NCBI GenBank assembly: GCA_927417275.1
Contig: CAKMJV010000008.1
Location: forward strand, 62,001-126,000
From: an uncultured Clostridia bacterium
GTDB lineage: Bacteria > Bacillota > Clostridia > Peptostreptococcales > Acidaminobacteraceae
Length of the DNA stretch: 64,000 nt
Direction of reading: 5' to 3'
Positions 1-8,593 of this stretch are shown here, in pieces. The notes under the pieces were generated by a model. The model had not been told where the DNA came from, did no database searches, and was given only the letters and a program-made list of their open reading frames with translations. Position numbers and translations under genes: made by a program. Position 1 is the first letter of the stretch; each line of letters begins with the position of its first letter.

Positions 1-40
1 TAGGGTCATTCAATATCAATTTTGAATGACCCTATTTTCT
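1..40 (+). terminator. Intrinsic terminator of a gene left of the window
   Basis: A perfect 13-bp stem (1-13 pairs with 22-34, sequence TAGGGTCATTCAA and its complement) with an 8-nt loop is followed by TTTTCT. It is placed to end transcription of a plus-strand gene that lies before the window start. Confidence 0.8.
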
Positions 41-47
41 AGGTTTG

Positions 48-77
48 TTGTTACAGATAAAATCTATCGGGTATAAG
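48..77 (+). promoter_or_regulatory. Possible promoter of the response regulator pair
   Basis: TTGTTA (48-53) and TATAAG (72-77) are separated by 18 bp and lie 39 bp before the first start codon. The match to a housekeeping promoter is moderate only. Confidence 0.35.
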
Positions 78-115
78 CGCATTAGTAGGTTGCCCATAGA
101 ATTGCGAGGTGTTCA

Positions 116-1297
116 ATGAAAACCATTCTCTTTATTGATGATGAAAGTAATATACTACGCGCGCTAAACCGTGTTTTCAGAAATTTGGAATTTTCATGTT
201 ATTATGCAAATGGCATAAAGGAAGCCATCGATGTCTTTTTGAAAATCGATCAATTGGATATGCTTATAACCGATATAAAAATGCCCTATTTTGATGGGAT
301 ACGCGTACTGAAACTCTTTAAAGAAGCTTCCCCTGAAACCATACGCGTAGGCATAACAGGGTATGCATCTGCATCGAGCATTACGGAAGCTGTAAGTAAG
401 AATTTAGCGAAACAGTATTATTATAAACCTTGGAATAACGACGAACTCATAGAGAGCATACGGAAAATGTTTGCGCTAGAAGATCGATTAAAACATACGA
501 AACTTTTTAACGTGATTCAGCAATTTGAGGGGATTAAAACCATTCCTAAGTTGTACAATGCACTTAATCTTTATATCCAGCGCGATAAGAGCATCGAAGA
601 AATAACGGGCATCATAGAACAAGATCCAGCAATTGCATCAAATGTCCTTAGAATCGCCAATTCGGCTTTTTATGCAGCAAAAACGGGTAATATTCAACAA
701 GCCATTATGTATATTGGGTTAAATAATTTAAAGCAAATAGTATTATCATATGAGATCTCACAGATGAAAGCGGGGCTTTTTAATAAATGTGAATTCATAT
801 GGACACATTCAAACCGAACCAACTTGATTTTTCAAGACTTGTATGTCAAATACTACAAAGTAAAAGTGCCAGCGATAATCAGCTCAGCGGGAATTGTTCA
901 CGACATTGGTAAAATAATTATGTTGCAAATTTTTGGAATAGATTATTATAATAAAATAATACTAAATCCCACAGAGGCAGTAGACTTGCTAAAACTTGAG
1001 CGGGATCTTTATGAAATAGATCATTCTGAATTGGGCGGTTATTTTTTGAATTGGTGGGCGTTTCCACTTGATTTGGTGGAAATCACACTCTACCATCATA
1101 CGCCTGACGCCCCAGAAATTGCCAACAAAGCGTTTGTAGCGCTTATGTGTATGGCTTCACATATAGAAGAAAACGAATCAATCGTACTCAGTGAAGCCTT
1201 TATGAATGCCATGGACATCTTAAAAGTGGGAGAGCCTTTTTACTTAGAGATTCAGGAAAAATATCACACGCAAGATAACACGATTGAAAATAATTAG
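116..1297 (+). CDS. Response regulator with HDOD output domain
   Basis: Residues 1-120 are a CheY-like receiver with the acidic pair D8/D9, phosphoacceptor D53 (in LITDIKMP), T81 and K104, so it should be phosphorylatable. Residues about 130-330 form an HDOD domain, a relative of HD phosphohydrolases; a short HDIGK stretch is present at H262-D263. HDOD regulators usually act through protein contacts in signalling and surface motility rather than by a proven enzymatic activity. GAGGTG lies 6 nt before the ATG. The next gene, also a response regulator, follows after 12 nt, so the two are probably co-transcribed. No cognate kinase is in the window, so the input signal is unknown. Confidence 0.85.
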   Translation: MKTILFIDDESNILRALNRVFRNLEFSCYYANGIKEAIDVFLKIDQLDMLITDIKMPYFDGIRVLKLFKEASPETIRVGITGYASASSITEAVSKNLAKQYYYKPWNNDELIESIRKMFALEDRLKHTKLFNVIQQFEGIKTIPKLYNALNLYIQRDKSIEEITGIIEQDPAIASNVLRIANSAFYAAKTGNIQQAIMYIGLNNLKQIVLSYEISQMKAGLFNKCEFIWTHSNRTNLIFQDLYVKYYKVKVPAIISSAGIVHDIGKIIMLQIFGIDYYNKIILNPTEAVDLLKLERDLYEIDHSELGGYFLNWWAFPLDLVEITLYHHTPDAPEIANKAFVALMCMASHIEENESIVLSEAFMNAMDILKVGEPFYLEIQEKYHTQDNTIENN

Positions 1298-1309
1298 TTG
1301 AGGTGTCCC

Positions 1310-2374
1310 ATGATCGATTACTCAAAACACACGGTTTTAATCGTGGATGATGAAGTTGAAATACTAAAGTCTTTAAATAGAGGCCTTCATTCCGAGCCTT
1401 ATAAACGCATTTTTGCTTCAAGTGGGGCACAAGCGCTCGATTTGTTTGCACGCCAAAATCAAATCAGTGTCATTATAACGGATATGCGTATGCCAGGTAT
1501 GAATGGACTCGATTTGCTAAAAAGTATTTCTGAAATCAGTCCAGAAACTGTAAAAATAGTCCTCACAGGTTATACGCAATTGCCCCAAATTTTAGCGACG
1601 ATTAATCACGTAGATGTCTATAAAATTTTGACCAAGCCTTGGGATTTAGAATCAGAGTTGAAAGTGTATATTAAAGAGGCCATAGAGATCTATGAAAAGA
1701 CCACAGCTAATAATAGTTTAATCGTAACGAGTGAAAAGAAAAGTATTTTGTATAATAAAATGTTGTCAGACAGTTATGAGAAAATAGACCATGTATTAAG
1801 GTTGTATGATGAACTTATAAAAGCGATTAATCAGCATCATTTATACACGGTACAAGCACTAAGACAAATTAAAGAGACAGATGACATCGCTAAGGTTACC
1901 AAACAGATGAACGATAGAATGCACTATTTAAACAAGATATTTGAAATGAGTAGATATGCTTTAAAACCATTCACCGTGAATGATGTAAATGATTTTATTA
2001 CAAAAGGGATCGAGAAAGTTGTAGACCATAAAATAGTTTTAACCTTTGAGCGTGCAGAAAAGCCCGTGATATATTTTGATAATTTCAAAATGATTTCCGT
2101 TTTGTTTATGGATTTAATTGAAATCATTCAATTTAACGGGGGCGGTATAGAAAACATACAAATAAACGAACGACATAAACAAGGCGTCGAAATGATTGTT
2201 ACTTCTAAAGCGGATTTGGCAATAGAAAAACTAATGATCAGCCATAACCAATTTGTCGAAAGCGTAGTGAAAATCATCGGTGGGACTTATCAAATGACGG
2301 TAACAGAAAATCAAAATGTAATTACACTTTATGTGCCGCTTAAGGAGAAAACAGAGCAAATGGAAACCATATAA
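1310..2374 (+). CDS. Response regulator with kinase-like, degenerate C-terminal region
   Basis: The N-terminal 120 residues are a complete receiver: D13/D14, D58 in VIITDMRMP, T86 and K109. The remaining 230 residues are not a DNA-binding domain. Their pattern (long helices around 150-215, then a mixed region ending in VITLYVPL) resembles the dimerisation helices plus ATPase fold of histidine kinases, but I see no H-box histidine in an H-E/D context and no clear N, G1 or G2 box. It may be a pseudokinase-like interaction module. The start was set at ATG 1310, four nt after GAGGTG, rather than the in-frame TTG at 1298. It probably works with the HDOD regulator upstream. The receiver call is firm and the C-terminal call is weak. 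Confidence 0.75.
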   Translation: MIDYSKHTVLIVDDEVEILKSLNRGLHSEPYKRIFASSGAQALDLFARQNQISVIITDMRMPGMNGLDLLKSISEISPETVKIVLTGYTQLPQILATINHVDVYKILTKPWDLESELKVYIKEAIEIYEKTTANNSLIVTSEKKSILYNKMLSDSYEKIDHVLRLYDELIKAINQHHLYTVQALRQIKETDDIAKVTKQMNDRMHYLNKIFEMSRYALKPFTVNDVNDFITKGIEKVVDHKIVLTFERAEKPVIYFDNFKMISVLFMDLIEIIQFNGGGIENIQINERHKQGVEMIVTSKADLAIEKLMISHNQFVESVVKIIGGTYQMTVTENQNVITLYVPLKEKTEQMETI

Positions 2375-2375
2375 A

Positions 2376-2423
2376 AAAGAGCAATCAAAAGTTTACATAT
2401 ACGTAAACTCGCGATTGCTCTTT
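2376..2423. terminator. Bidirectional terminator between convergent genes
   Basis: AAAGAGCAATC (2376-2386) pairs with GATTGCTCTTT (2413-2423) and an inner GTTTAC/GTAAAC stem closes the loop. A/T tracts on both sides let it serve the response regulator on the plus strand and the orphan gene on the minus strand. Confidence 0.8.
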
Positions 2424-2437
2424 GCCTTAAATAGAGG

Positions 2438-3016
2438 CTATTTCTCGTTTTCCCATGCATCAAAGCCTTCCATGACACGATCGTATGTCAACTGTGATAT
2501 TTCGGGTAATTCACCACCAAATGCTTTTTTAGCGGCTTCAAAACCTTCTTTAAATGCATCTTTTAGGGCACTAATTTTTGATGGATCACCACCAGAAATG
2601 GTTTTTGCAAAATCTAAAATACGATCAGCTGTTTGCGTTACACCCCAATACCCTTCATCGGATATGGCTTCTTGTGCAGCAAGTTTTGTTTCGTCATCCA
2701 CTTTAACTATAGCCGACTCAGGATTCTCTAAGACTTCTTCGACTGTTTTTCCTTGTTTTTCAATCAAAGCACGAACCATTTCTCTAAAAGAATCTACATT
2801 TTTTTGAAAATCAAGTTTGATTTGGTTGAGTTTTTGACGATCAACGGTATAAGTACCAAATTCAGTACTTGTGTTTTTACCCAGTTCTATGGAATCGTAT
2901 TGCTTAGAACCTTCGGATTCTTTTGGAATGGCCACTTGAGACGATTTAGTAACGTCTTGGCTTGATGGGATATTTGTTTGTATAGGTTTGTTGATATTTA
3001 TCGGTGATGTGCTCAT
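2438..3016 (-). CDS. Conserved clostridial protein of unknown function
   Basis: A 192-residue soluble protein with no signal peptide or membrane segment. The first 60 residues are Ser/Thr/Pro/Asn-rich and look disordered. The C-terminal 90 residues hold a motif recognisable from other clostridial hypothetical proteins: a DEGYWGVTQTADRI-type stretch, a GGDPSKI turn, an Ala/Lys-rich helix with GFEAAKKAFGG, and a final LPEISQLTYDRVM segment. I know no function for the family. It is a single-gene unit with a good ribosome site (AGGAGG 7 nt before the ATG) and shares a terminator with the response regulators. Confidence 0.7.
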   Translation of the reverse strand: MSTSPININKPIQTNIPSSQDVTKSSQVAIPKESEGSKQYDSIELGKNTSTEFGTYTVDRQKLNQIKLDFQKNVDSFREMVRALIEKQGKTVEEVLENPESAIVKVDDETKLAAQEAISDEGYWGVTQTADRILDFAKTISGGDPSKISALKDAFKEGFEAAKKAFGGELPEISQLTYDRVMEGFDAWENEK

Positions 3017-3141
3017 AAGTATTCCTCCTTGAATAAAATCATGATAAGATAAACGTAATTAATCTTTGCATCCTTGCGCTATAATTATCGGCAGGTGTTC
3101 AAATTGTCTTTAGTTGTTTTTTTGATTAGAAAGGACCTATT

Positions 3142-3789
3142 ATGTATCAGAAACTATTATTGTCTGAAAAAGTAGCAGATGGCATTATAGAAGGGATCAG
3201 AAATAATTTTTACCGCGTTGGAGAAAAGATGCCCAACGAGATCCAATGGGCAGAAGAATTGGGTGTCTCTCGTGCGACCTTAAGAGAAGCCATTAAACAT
3301 CTCATCAGTAAAAACTATTTAGAAGTCAGACGTGGACTGGGAACCTATGTAACTGAAACGCCAGGCTTTTCCATAGATGCGGTGGGACTCTCAGATATCA
3401 ATTGGGAAGGACAGTATAATGATGTGATTCAGAGTATGCGATTTATGCATGGCCAAATTTTACCTTTTTTTAGCACGCGTGCTTGGGAAGACCAAAAGAT
3501 TTTGCTTGATCAAATACGTCATTTTGACCGATTGCCCTTGGGTATTTTTAATGCCATCAATCATCTGACAAGTGTTTTATGTGATCAGAAGCAGTCAACT
3601 TTTTTAAGCCGTATGATGCAAATTACGCATGAGGGATTTTTGCAAGTCACACAAATAAAACACTTTGCTTATGACGAGAACCTGGCGATGAAATACGATG
3701 ACTTTATAAATCATCTTGGAAGCGATCAAGTGTTTGTTTACTACGAAGCACTGTTGCATCGCGTAAATATGTTGGTGGAGGCAAAATAA
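3142..3789 (+). CDS. GntR-family transcriptional regulator
   Basis: Residues 1-70 are a GntR winged helix-turn-helix: a GEKMPNEIQWAEELGVSR block, then RATLREAIKHLISK as recognition helix and RGLGTYV as the wing. The C-terminal 140 residues do not show the His/Asp metal ligands of FCD domains or a UTRA pattern, so the effector is unknown. It ends one nt before rarA, hence probably one transcript. A TATAAT at 3080-3085 lies upstream without a good -35. Confidence 0.8.
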   Translation: MYQKLLLSEKVADGIIEGIRNNFYRVGEKMPNEIQWAEELGVSRATLREAIKHLISKNYLEVRRGLGTYVTETPGFSIDAVGLSDINWEGQYNDVIQSMRFMHGQILPFFSTRAWEDQKILLDQIRHFDRLPLGIFNAINHLTSVLCDQKQSTFLSRMMQITHEGFLQVTQIKHFAYDENLAMKYDDFINHLGSDQVFVYYEALLHRVNMLVEAK

Positions 3790-3790
3790 A

Positions 3791-5125
3791 ATGGACTTAT
3801 TCGACATCATGGCACAAGATATCAAAATAAAAAACGCACCTTTGGCAGAACGTATGAAGCCAGAGACTTTAGAAGAATTTATCGGACAGTCTGGTATTAT
3901 GGGGGAAGGCAAACTACTGCCCAAACTCATCAAATCAGATCGATTAACCTCCATTATTTTATATGGGCCTCCAGGCTCTGGTAAGACGTCATTAGCCAAG
4001 GTAATTGCGAAGCGTACGGAAGCGATGTTTGTAAACATAAACGCGGTTACGGCGGGGATTAAGGACATTAGAGAAGCCGTAGAACATGCAAAAGATCATT
4101 TGGCAATGTATCAAAAGAGAACCGTTCTATTTATCGATGAAATTCATCGGTTTAATAAAAATCAACAGGACGCCCTTTTGCCTTTTGTTGAAGATGGTAC
4201 ATTTATATTGATTGGTGCCACCACAGAAAATCCTTATTTTGAAGTGAACAGTGCTTTAATATCGCGTTCATCTGTGTTTCGATTGACTAAACTGGCGCCC
4301 GATGAAATCGTGACCATCTTAAAAAGTGCACTTGTCGATGAAAAACGCGGGCTTGGCATGTATCCTATAAAAATTGAAGATAAACATCTTGAATACATTG
4401 CGGATATGGCTGCAGGCGATGCAAGACGTGCGTTAAATGTACTCGAGTTAACCGTTATTTCCAAAGCGGATTTATCCGATCAAATTGAGATTACATTAGA
4501 GGATATCGAAGATTGTTTGCAGATGAAAGTCATGGACTATGATAAAAATGGAGACAATCACTATGACATAGTCTCCGCGTTTATAAAAAGTATGCGTGGC
4601 TCTGATCCAGATGCCGCATTATACTATTTGGGTAAAATGATCGTGGGTGGAGAAGATCCGAGGTTCATCGCTAGACGCATCGTCATTTGTGCATCAGAAG
4701 ATGTTGGAAATGCGGATCCTATGGCGTTGGTAATCGCAAATAGTGCAGCCCAAGCTGTTGATTTTATAGGTTTTCCAGAAGGGCGAATCATTTTAGCGCA
4801 AGCGGCGACATATGTTGCAACCGCGCCTAAATCGAATGCAGCTTATATGGGCATCAATGAAGTGATCGATGACTTGAACAACATAGAGACAGGCACCATA
4901 CCGTATTACCTTAAAGATGGTACTTCTTTATCACTGGAGAGAAAGTATACGAGCAATAGTCAAATGAAGGCTTACCAATATCCGCATGATTTTAAAGACC
5001 ATTATGTCAAACAGCAGTATCTGCCAGATGCAATAAAAGAGAAAAGATACTATCGTCCCACAGATAACGGTTACGAGCAAACAGTGCAAACCTTTTTAAA
5101 GAAAACAAAATACGCACCAGAGTAA
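3791..5125 (+). CDS. rarA: Replication-associated recombination protein A (AAA+ ATPase)
   Basis: RarA (also called MgsA) is a clamp-loader-like AAA+ ATPase that acts at stalled replication forks. Walker A is GPPGSGKT at 59-66 and Walker B is LFIDEIHRF with D116/E117; sensor 1 follows in IGATTENPYF. The C-terminal half carries the tetramerisation region typical of the family, including SDPDAALYYLGKM and an ASEDVGNADP stretch. Its 444 residues fit the family length. It sits directly after a GntR regulator, and a hairpin terminator follows. Confidence 0.95.
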   Translation: MDLFDIMAQDIKIKNAPLAERMKPETLEEFIGQSGIMGEGKLLPKLIKSDRLTSIILYGPPGSGKTSLAKVIAKRTEAMFVNINAVTAGIKDIREAVEHAKDHLAMYQKRTVLFIDEIHRFNKNQQDALLPFVEDGTFILIGATTENPYFEVNSALISRSSVFRLTKLAPDEIVTILKSALVDEKRGLGMYPIKIEDKHLEYIADMAAGDARRALNVLELTVISKADLSDQIEITLEDIEDCLQMKVMDYDKNGDNHYDIVSAFIKSMRGSDPDAALYYLGKMIVGGEDPRFIARRIVICASEDVGNADPMALVIANSAAQAVDFIGFPEGRIILAQAATYVATAPKSNAAYMGINEVIDDLNNIETGTIPYYLKDGTSLSLERKYTSNSQMKAYQYPHDFKDHYVKQQYLPDAIKEKRYYRPTDNGYEQTVQTFLKKTKYAPE

Positions 5126-5128
5126 AAA

Positions 5129-5166
5129 AAATGAACCGCAATCTATTAAAAGATGCGGTTCTTCAT
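5129..5166. terminator. Bidirectional terminator between rarA and the small membrane gene
   Basis: GAACCGCAATCT (5133-5144) pairs with AGATGCGGTTC (5151-5161) with one bulged A. It is preceded by an A8 tract and followed by TTCATTT, so it can serve both convergent genes. Confidence 0.7.
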
Positions 5167-5457
5167 TTATTCTTGGTTCAAAGACGCGTCAATTTCCTCT
5201 TCTAAGGATTTCGAGCCATCAAAATTGTCTTTTACATGTTGTAACTTATTTTTTATTTCTGATAAGCGCGCTCTGAAAAAGTCTTTTTCAATGATTCTTT
5301 TTTTAGCATCATCAGAAAAATGTTTTCTGCAACAATAGCCCACAGCAAACCCTAAAATACACCCTAATATCAGCCCACAGAGGAGATGATTTTTTCTTCT
5401 TTTTCTTTCATTTTGCTTTCGTAGTTCATCTTCCATTTTTTTTGACTTTTTAGACAT
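5167..5457 (-). CDS. Small single-pass membrane protein, YtxH-like
   Basis: The 96-residue product has a highly basic N-terminus (residues 1-23), one hydrophobic Gly-rich segment (about 25-43, HLLCGLILGCILGFAVGY) and a charged helical C-terminal half suited to a coiled coil. This layout resembles YtxH-type envelope or stress proteins, but similarity in sequence is too low to be sure. A TACCTCC ribosome-site complement precedes the ATG. It is a monocistronic unit divergent from the pilus operon. Confidence 0.6.
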   Translation of the reverse strand: MSKKSKKMEDELRKQNERKRRKNHLLCGLILGCILGFAVGYCCRKHFSDDAKKRIIEKDFFRARLSEIKNKLQHVKDNFDGSKSLEEEIDASLNQE

Positions 5458-5529
5458 AAACTTACCTCCATGGCTCTAGTATACCCAACATGTATGATAA
5501 AAATCAAGTAAACCATTAAATGTAAAAAT

Positions 5530-5559
5530 TTGTGTTAGTGGACCATTATGGGGTATAAT
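5530..5559 (+). promoter_or_regulatory. Promoter of the type IV pilus operon
   Basis: TTGTGT (5530-5535) and a perfect TATAAT (5554-5559) are 18 bp apart, about 38 bp before the pilC start. Confidence 0.55.
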
Positions 5560-5597
5560 TATGTGAACAGGAATTATTTTTTATAAGGTGGTTTAAT

Positions 5598-6656
5598 ATG
5601 ATGCGAAATCAACCCAATAAGCAAACTTTAAAGGCGTCAGAACTCTCGTTTTTTTGTTATCAATTTTCAGTTGTTTTTAAGGCGGGAATTCCATATTTAG
5701 AAGGGCTTCACATACTCTCTGGCGATGTATTTGACGCGAAACTTAAAGGCATCGTCATGCAAATTACCAGTGAAGTTGAAATGGGGTTGCCGTTAAATGA
5801 AGCGATAGGCAATCGCAACGCATTTCCTATTTATCTGGTCGATATGATAAAAATCGCTGAAAACACGGGTCGTTTGGGAGAGACTTTTGAACAACTATCT
5901 GTTTACTATGATCAGAATGATCAATTAAGGCAAAAAGTTAAAAATGCGCTAACCTATCCTCTTGTACTAATCGGCCTTATGTCGGTGGTCATTTTAATGC
6001 TTGTTTTAAAAGTGCTACCTATTTTTCATGAAATTCTATTATCAGTGGGTGGCAGTGTACCAAAAGCCACGGCATTTGTTTTGGACTTAAGTTTAATCTT
6101 ACAAAATGGTATTTTATTTATCTTGGGTATCTTGGTGTTGGTCATATTATATTTTATGTTGCTCTTTAAAACAAACTTATTGAGTAAGCAAAGAGATGCT
6201 TTTTTATTAAATTTTCCAGGGGTGAAAGCCATCTATAGAAAATCGCTTGCCGTTAAGTTTTCACGCGCTTATGCGATTCTTATAAAAAGTGGAATGCCTT
6301 TGGTAGAAGGATTAGAATTGATCATTCCCCTAATGGAAAATGAATCGGTTGAAAAGGCGTTAAAGGGTGTTGCTCAAGCGGTTCAAGAAGGTAAATCGCT
6401 GTCGGATGCATTAAGCAATACGCGATTGTTTCCTGACTTGTTTGTCAAAATGATTGAGTTGGGTGGTAAAACAGGTGCGCTAGATGTGATGTTAGATAAA
6501 ACAGCAGACATCTACGAACGCGAACTGAATCGTAGTCTCCACCGATTAACGGTTTCTATAGAACCTACTTTGGTTATTATACTTTCTTTAATTGTAGGTG
6601 CTATTTTGCTACTTGTTATGCTGCCACTTATAAATATTATGTCTTCTATTGGATAA
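5598..6656 (+). CDS. pilC: Type IV pilus inner-membrane platform protein PilC (GspF family)
   Basis: PilC is the membrane platform that couples the cytoplasmic motor ATPases to pilin insertion. The protein has the two tandem T2SSF domains (about 12-135 and 215-340), each with the Gly-Leu-Pro-Leu motif (for example GLPLNEAI and GMPLVEGLEL) and a following ENTGRLGE or GGKTGALDV stretch. Three membrane segments lie near residues 118-145, 168-190 and 325-348. At 352 residues it is a little shorter than proteobacterial PilC. First gene of an operon with pilin-like genes and pilT. Confidence 0.93.
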   Translation: MMRNQPNKQTLKASELSFFCYQFSVVFKAGIPYLEGLHILSGDVFDAKLKGIVMQITSEVEMGLPLNEAIGNRNAFPIYLVDMIKIAENTGRLGETFEQLSVYYDQNDQLRQKVKNALTYPLVLIGLMSVVILMLVLKVLPIFHEILLSVGGSVPKATAFVLDLSLILQNGILFILGILVLVILYFMLLFKTNLLSKQRDAFLLNFPGVKAIYRKSLAVKFSRAYAILIKSGMPLVEGLELIIPLMENESVEKALKGVAQAVQEGKSLSDALSNTRLFPDLFVKMIELGGKTGALDVMLDKTADIYERELNRSLHRLTVSIEPTLVIILSLIVGAILLLVMLPLINIMSSIG

Positions 6657-6666
6657 GAGGGATGTT

Positions 6667-6969
6667 ATGTTTAAATCTATAAAACGTGTACAGTGGATTT
6701 TGTTGATCATCTTGGTGGTTTTTATGATTCAATCCAACATAGGCATTGGTGAGTTTTCTGAAACGGCTAATTTTGAGCGTGTAAAAACGGTTGAAGAAGC
6801 CATTAGAAATGCGGCTGTTCAATGTTATGCGATAGAAGGCAATTATCCACCCCTAGAATATTTAGCCTCAGAATATGGGTTAATAATGAACGAAGATGCT
6901 TATTATTACCATTATGAAATTATAGCATCGAATATTATGCCCGTTATAGCGGTGTATAAGAAATGGTAG
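6667..6969 (+). CDS. Pilin-like membrane protein lacking a prepilin cleavage site
   Basis: A 100-residue protein with one N-terminal hydrophobic segment (about 8-26) and a small ectodomain containing VEEAIRNAAVQCYAIEGNYPP, whose later part is typical of clostridial pseudopilins. There is no G/A-[FYS]-T/S-L-x-E cleavage motif, so it is probably an uncleaved accessory component. The start is ATG 6667 after AAGAGGG; an in-frame TTG at 6649 has no ribosome site. It lies 10 nt after the pilC stop. Confidence 0.65.
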   Translation: MFKSIKRVQWILLIILVVFMIQSNIGIGEFSETANFERVKTVEEAIRNAAVQCYAIEGNYPPLEYLASEYGLIMNEDAYYYHYEIIASNIMPVIAVYKKW

Positions 6970-6975
6970 GCGATT

Positions 6976-7485
6976 ATGATTAAACGATTTCAGAATGAAA
7001 ATGGTTATAGTCTTATAGAAATGACGGTTGTCATGTTGCTGCTGGTTGTTTTTGGACTTGGAATTTTTATGCTCGCGGCAACGACGACTACGACTTATTC
7101 CACTTTGGTGGACGATAAATCAACGGTAGAGCAATTAAGAGTTGCGAGTTCTTTCATAACCACTAAAATTAGACAAAATGATCGGTTAGATGGCCTTTTT
7201 GTTTTAACGGACTCAGAAACTTATGGCGATGTGCTTCTCATAGAAGAGACATTTGGTGATGAGATTTATACCACTTGGATTTATTTAAGTGATGGCGTGT
7301 TAAGAGAATCGACGATCCCATTGGGAACCATGCCTACAGATGATTTGAGTTTTGAAATTGCCGAAATAGACGACTTTAAATTGATGTACGAGGATAACTG
7401 GCTGTCTTTTGATTTATGGAAGTCAGAAAAGTTCTTAAAAGATGTATCTGTATCGACGAAGTCGAAAATTAACGCTTTTGAATAA
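6976..7485 (+). CDS. Type IV prepilin-like protein
   Basis: The N-terminus MIKRFQNENG-YSLIEMTVVM has the type III prepilin signal: cleavage after G10, mature Y11, and E15 at the +5 position, followed by a hydrophobic helix to about residue 33. A poly-Thr patch (TTTTTY) follows the helix. The 135-residue globular part has no cysteine and ends without a disulphide loop. It is probably a minor pilin of the operon. It starts 6 nt after the previous stop codon. Confidence 0.8.
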   Translation: MIKRFQNENGYSLIEMTVVMLLLVVFGLGIFMLAATTTTTYSTLVDDKSTVEQLRVASSFITTKIRQNDRLDGLFVLTDSETYGDVLLIEETFGDEIYTTWIYLSDGVLRESTIPLGTMPTDDLSFEIAEIDDFKLMYEDNWLSFDLWKSEKFLKDVSVSTKSKINAFE

Positions 7486-7506
7486 AGCAAAGTTATGAGG
7501 TGAATC

Positions 7507-7965
7507 ATGAAAGGCCGTAAAGCTAGAAAAAAAGGCGTATCATTGGTTGAGTTGATTTTATCTATAGCCGTGTTATCCTTATTAAGCATATATGTAATTC
7601 AAATGTTTATCATTTCACATCGACTGAATCAAGAAGCAGAAGCATTGGACCAAAGTGTGGTTCTTGCCGCACGTATTTTTGAGCAAATTGAAGCGGCTCA
7701 GAATTTTGAAGATTTTTTAGAGACGCCATTATTAACTCAAGCCGTTACCGTAGTAAACAACACGATAACGGAGGTGAATTTGTTCTATGATGAATCGTGG
7801 CAAAGTGTTATGCAAACAGATGGATATCATTACAGTGTTTTTCTTACACACGAGAGGGTACCAACCCTCGACTATCAAATAGATTATTATAAGTTGACAG
7901 TCAATCAAATGGATCAATCAAATGGGGAGCAAATTTATGAACTTGAGATGCAAAAATATAATTGA
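7507..7965 (+). CDS. Type IV prepilin-like protein
   Basis: A short basic leader MKGRKARKKG precedes the cleavage site; the mature start is V11-S-L-V-E15 and a hydrophobic helix runs to about residue 35. The 115-residue ectodomain has no other recognisable domain. It is a minor pilin candidate. AGGTG is 5 nt before the ATG. Its 3' end overlaps the next gene by 29 nt. Confidence 0.8.
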   Translation: MKGRKARKKGVSLVELILSIAVLSLLSIYVIQMFIISHRLNQEAEALDQSVVLAARIFEQIEAAQNFEDFLETPLLTQAVTVVNNTITEVNLFYDESWQSVMQTDGYHYSVFLTHERVPTLDYQIDYYKLTVNQMDQSNGEQIYELEMQKYN

Positions 7966-8593
7966 TTCAAAAGTTTATAAGGATGATAAAGGCAGTTCCT
8001 CGGTATTGGTAATCTTGGTCATGCTTTTATTGATTACATTTGGCGTACTTGCTATGATGTCTTCTTACTCTAATTTAAAGATTGCTCGTAAAAATGCGTC
8101 GTGGACACAAGGCTATTATTTATTAGAAAGTGAAGCTTCGCTCGCCTATAATAAAGTTGTGAAAATTATAGATGAGGCGAAGGTGCTATCAGATGCATTG
8201 ATTGACGAACAAGCCCAAATAAAATGGGCGTTATATCCTTTTGATGATGGCCTAAAAACTGCCTTAGACCCTTTATTACAAGAAGCGATACCACCTGAAA
8301 TTTCATGGCTCAAGCGCGTTTTGTTTCACTGGAGTTTTTATCAACTCTATAATGCCCAAGTGGATATGCCAGTATTAGAACCTATGCGCTTAGAGGACTT
8401 GTTAGAATCGGAGCAAGAAATCCCGTTTGTTATAGAATACGTGACTGTTCATGAGGCAACCGGTAGAAAACTTTTGGTTGCATTGGATCTAGATCCTGAT
8501 GACAAAGTCATCATTACCCAGTGGCGAGAAATTCCCGCAGAATTTGATTATAGCAATTCAATAGGCTTTAGCGATCCGGAGGAAAATGAATGA
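7937..8593 (+). CDS. PilX-like pilus assembly protein (probable)
   Basis: A 218-residue protein with a basic N-terminus, a KGSSSVLVILVMLLL segment at about 24-38 and a hydrophobic stretch to about residue 45, then a soluble domain. The Lys-Gly-Ser hydrophobic pattern is reminiscent of PilX/GspK-type minor components, but there is no Glu at +5 and no clear homology. The start chosen is ATG 7937, seven nt after GGGGAG, instead of ATG 7922. It overlaps the pilin gene before it, and its stop overlaps the pilT start (ATGA). Confidence 0.6.
   Translation: MNLRCKNIIDSKVYKDDKGSSSVLVILVMLLLITFGVLAMMSSYSNLKIARKNASWTQGYYLLESEASLAYNKVVKIIDEAKVLSDALIDEQAQIKWALYPFDDGLKTALDPLLQEAIPPEISWLKRVLFHWSFYQLYNAQVDMPVLEPMRLEDLLESEQEIPFVIEYVTVHEATGRKLLVALDLDPDDKVIITQWREIPAEFDYSNSIGFSDPEENE

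Noticed and set aside
2331-2807. 158-residue plus-strand open frame over the orphan minus-strand gene
   Set aside because: It crosses the bidirectional terminator and is the antisense shadow of a conserved protein with a good ribosome site.
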